From the NCBI GenBank assembly GCA_021513715.1, contig CP084167.1, positions 248,001 through 312,000 of the forward strand: a DNA stretch of 64,000 bases, written 5' to 3'. Below, one piece after another: positions 62,059 through 64,000 of the stretch. The DNA comes from Candidatus Heimdallarchaeum endolithica. Its GTDB lineage: Archaea; Asgardarchaeota; Heimdallarchaeia; Heimdallarchaeales; Heimdallarchaeaceae. The notes under the pieces are model-generated. The model saw only the letters and a list, made by a program, of their open reading frames with translations. It had not been told where the DNA came from and searched no databases. Position 1 is the first letter of the stretch, and every line of letters begins with the position of its first letter. Made by a program: the position numbers and the translations under genes.

Positions 62059-63369
62059 TTATTTTAGCTCTGTTTCTTTTTCCTCAATAAATAATTTCTT
62101 AACTTTATCTTCAGTTAAAACGTCCAACTGACTTTTTTCAATAAGTTCTTTTAATGGAGATAAATTTATCTCTTTTAAATGATTTTTAGACAAATCCAAT
62201 ATAGTTAGATTTGTACAGTTTCCCAATGGCTTTAAATCTATCTCTTGTAATTTATTTTCAGACAAATCCAATGCTGTTAGATTTGGACAGCGTGATAAGG
62301 AAGATAAATCAATAGATCGTAAATCATTACTAGACAATTGCAATTCTGTTAGATTTGTACAGTTTGCTAATGGGGTTAGATCTATTGATTGTAAATGATT
62401 GTCCCTTAAAATCAATCCTTTTAGTTTTGTACAGTGTGATAAGGGAGATAAATCAATAGATCGTAAATCATTGCTAGACAAATCCAACCCTTTTAGTTTT
62501 GTACAGTGTGATAAAGGAGATAAATCAATAGACTCTAAATAATTGCTTTCTAAATAATTGCTAGATAAAAGAAACCATTCTAGATTTATACAGTGTGATA
62601 AGGGAGATAAATCAATAGATCGTAAATCATTGTCAGACAAATCCAACCCTTCTAGATTTGCACAGTGTGATAAGGGAGATAAATCAATAGATCGTAAATC
62701 ATTGCTAGACAATTGCAATTCTGTTAGATTTATACAGTGTGATAAGGAAGATAAATCAATAGACTCTAAATGATTGTCCCTTAAAACTAACCCTTTTAGT
62801 TTTGTACAGTGTGATAAGGAAGATAAATCAATAGACTCTAAATGATTGTCAGACAAATACATTTTTCTTAGATTTGCACAGTGTGATAAGGGAGATAAAT
62901 CAACAAATTGTAAATAATTGTTAGACAAATCCAATGCTGTTAGATTTGGACAGTGTGATAAGGAAGATAAATCAATAGATTCTAAATGATTACCAGACAA
63001 AGACAATTTAGTTAGTTTTGGACAGTGTGATAAGGAAGATAAATCAATAAATTGTAAATAATTGTTAGACAAATCCAATGCTGTTAGATTTGGACAGTGT
63101 GATAACGGGGATAGATCTATCTCTTGTAATTTATTTCCATCCAAAGAAAACCATTCTAGATTTACACAGTGTGATAAGGAAGATAAATCAATAGATTCTA
63201 AATAATTACCAGACAAAGACAATTTAGTTAGTTTTGTACAGTTTACTAAGGGAGATAAATCAATAGATCGTAAACCAGTGCCAGACAAATACAATTCTTT
63301 TTCTTCTGTATCTATTTCTTTAATAAATGTTTTACCGTTAACATTTTTTCCTCTTATTTTTATTTTCAT
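62059..63369 (-). CDS. Leucine-rich repeat protein (16 repeats of 24 residues)
   Basis: The 436-residue protein has a short N-terminal beta segment (MKIKIRGKNVNGKTFIKEID). Sixteen 24-residue LRRs of the form SxNxLxSIDLSxLSHCxNLxxLxL follow, the cysteine taking the place of the usual asparagine-like turn. A short helical end closes with EKETELK at the TAA. The repeats are nearly identical at DNA level, and one contains an extra five-residue NYLES duplication. It is probably a protein-interaction scaffold. The ATG at 63369 follows an AT-rich promoter. The frame past the stop encodes a coiled coil and winged-helix domain, so the original protein was longer. The gene is enclosed by two copies of a decayed IS481-like element. 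Confidence 0.8.
   Translation of the reverse strand: MKIKIRGKNVNGKTFIKEIDTEEKELYLSGTGLRSIDLSPLVNCTKLTKLSLSGNYLESIDLSSLSHCVNLEWFSLDGNKLQEIDLSPLSHCPNLTALDLSNNYLQFIDLSSLSHCPKLTKLSLSGNHLESIDLSSLSHCPNLTALDLSNNYLQFVDLSPLSHCANLRKMYLSDNHLESIDLSSLSHCTKLKGLVLRDNHLESIDLSSLSHCINLTELQLSSNDLRSIDLSPLSHCANLEGLDLSDNDLRSIDLSPLSHCINLEWFLLSSNYLESNYLESIDLSPLSHCTKLKGLDLSSNDLRSIDLSPLSHCTKLKGLILRDNHLQSIDLTPLANCTNLTELQLSSNDLRSIDLSSLSRCPNLTALDLSENKLQEIDLKPLGNCTNLTILDLSKNHLKEINLSPLKELIEKSQLDVLTEDKVKKLFIEEKETELK
62160..63300 (-). repeat. Tandem 72-bp DNA repeats of the LRR gene
   Basis: About sixteen 72-bp units carry the repeated core CAGTGTGATAAGG-GATAAATCAATAGA. Several neighbouring units differ by only a few bases. 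A 15-bp direct duplication (62534-62548 and 62549-62563) lies inside one unit. The pattern indicates recent expansion or shuffling by recombination between units. Confidence 0.8.
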
Positions 63370-63425
63370 TGTTAGTAGTTTTATTACTTTTTTATTTTAA
63401 ATATTTTTATTTTATTTAAAGAATT

Positions 63426-63463
63426 GTATAATCTACGCACGTTTGTATACTCCACGCACGTTG
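63426..63463. repeat. Tandem 19-bp duplication at the left end of IS copy 2
   Basis: GTATAATCTACGCACGTTT (63426-63444) and GTATACTCCACGCACGTTG (63445-63463) are near-identical neighbours. Only one copy of this end (GTATACTCTACCCACGTTG) is present at IS copy 1. It may be a duplicated terminal repeat or the trace of a second insertion. Confidence 0.6.
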
Positions 63464-64000
63464 GTAAGAAATAAATAGGAAGTGGGTTATGTGGATAAGT
63501 AATAAAACATGAATAAACCCGAACGTAACCTAGAGACTAAGAAAGATTGTGGTTAAAAAAGCTTTGGAAGGAAAAAGGAGAAGATAAAAGAAGTAGCTCA
63601 CAGGTTTATGGTGTATAGGAAGCTTAGATATAAATGGATGGAAAAAGTTAAATTAAAAACTTGAATAAGAATAAGGAAAGGTAGATCTTCCAGACTAAAA
63701 TATACAAAAAAAGTAGATGAAGTGTTAAAAGGAGGATAAGGGAGCTAAGGGTAAAACAAGAAATGAACGTGGAGAAGAAAATAGCTTAACTATTGAAGAA
63801 AGAAGGAAAAAACATTATCCTGAAATGCAATAACTAAAGTAATAGACGAATTAGGTTTTCTTCTGTTAAGTAATAAGAAAAAGAGAAACAGGACTCGATA
63901 CAAGAGATTTGAGCGCTTATCTCCTAACGAACTCTGGTAGTTAGATGGGAAAGGATAATTCTGGGTAGAAGAAAAAGGATAGATTATATCGACTCCTCAT
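63445..64000 (+). mobile_element. Decayed IS481-like insertion sequence, copy 2 (runs off window end)
   Basis: This segment matches copy 1 along its length in the same orientation: the GTATACTCCACGCACG end, a degenerate N-terminal region starting at about 63510 (MNKPERNLETKK), the AITKVIDELGFLLLSNKKKR piece, and NELW followed by TAG. The next LDGKG piece carries an extra TAA, and a second TAG follows EEKG. It is more decayed than copy 1 and has frameshifts. It shares the same two TAG stops, so it descends from an already defective copy. The window ends inside the catalytic region. Confidence 0.78.

Noticed and set aside
62160..63300. Regularly spaced repeats resembling a CRISPR array
   Set aside because: The 72-bp periodicity is protein-coding (24-residue LRRs) with no unique spacers and no cas genes nearby.
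60869..64000. Active composite transposon carrying the LRR gene
   Set aside because: Neither IS copy encodes an intact transposase, the outer ends and target duplications are not visible, and copy 2 leaves the window.
1..64000. tRNA and rRNA genes
   Set aside because: I scanned the intergenic regions by eye for tRNA T-loop motifs with matching acceptor stems and for rRNA-like GC-rich blocks and found none. Intron-containing tRNAs could still be missed.

Overview
This is an AT-rich window from an archaeal genome, most likely an Asgard archaeon. The archaeal evidence is a type-2 (methanogen-type) seryl-tRNA synthetase, a class III prepilin signal, short TATA-type promoters close to start codons, and an AmmeMemoRadiSam radical SAM enzyme. 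The Asgard call is inference. It rests on three roadblock/longin-like small-domain genes, a TPR protein ending in such a domain, a secreted caspase-family protease, a 16-repeat LRR protein with a winged-helix/PCI-like tail, and a Pro/Gly-rich coiled-coil protein with weakly WH2-like motifs. I found no rRNA, tRNA or CRISPR array.

Layout. 1-10.4 kb holds housekeeping-type genes: SerRS, threonine aldolase, the Pro/Gly-rich protein, a beta-CASP metallo-beta-lactamase, a KamA-like radical SAM protein, a UDP-sugar dehydrogenase and an HD phosphohydrolase. 10.4-20.2 kb (minus strand) holds a secreted toroid-like protein with a cytosolic zinc ribbon, a 2TM protein, and a double-NBD ABC ATPase with a giant FtsX/MacB-type permease. 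20.3-23.7 kb has small membrane proteins, a roadblock-like gene with no canonical start and an SDR epimerase. 23.8-28.7 kb has a heterodimeric ABC exporter divergent from a tandem ribbon-helix-helix regulator. Between them lie two clusters of three TCATAC hexamers at an exact 9-bp period, which look like a complete small regulatory circuit.

28.7-40.8 kb carries a lipid kinase, a conserved unknown, TPR-roadblock, a GNAT fused to a ~900-residue beta-rich module, a frameshifted roadblock gene, a helical unknown, a membrane-anchored DUF362-ferredoxin and a HAD phosphatase. 41-47 kb is a second double-NBD ATPase/giant permease pair, paralogous to the first. 47-60.7 kb is rich in cell-surface genes: a CocE-like hydrolase, a secreted CUB/PPC/caspase protein, a prepilin-like protein with eight carboxypeptidase-regulatory-like repeats and an adjacent Ig-like membrane protein. 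Among these are an SDR, a GNAT, the AmmeMemoRadiSam enzyme, an amidohydrolase and a DMT-type transporter.

60.8-64 kb is decaying accessory DNA. Two same-orientation, stop-riddled IS481-like transposase copies flank the LRR gene, whose C-terminal domain lies beyond two in-frame stop codons. The strongest leads are the RHH/9-bp operator circuit, the surface caspase, the prepilin-repeat fusion with its Ig-like partner, the twin giant ABC-FtsX systems, and the roadblock genes whose reading frames do not start or run cleanly.
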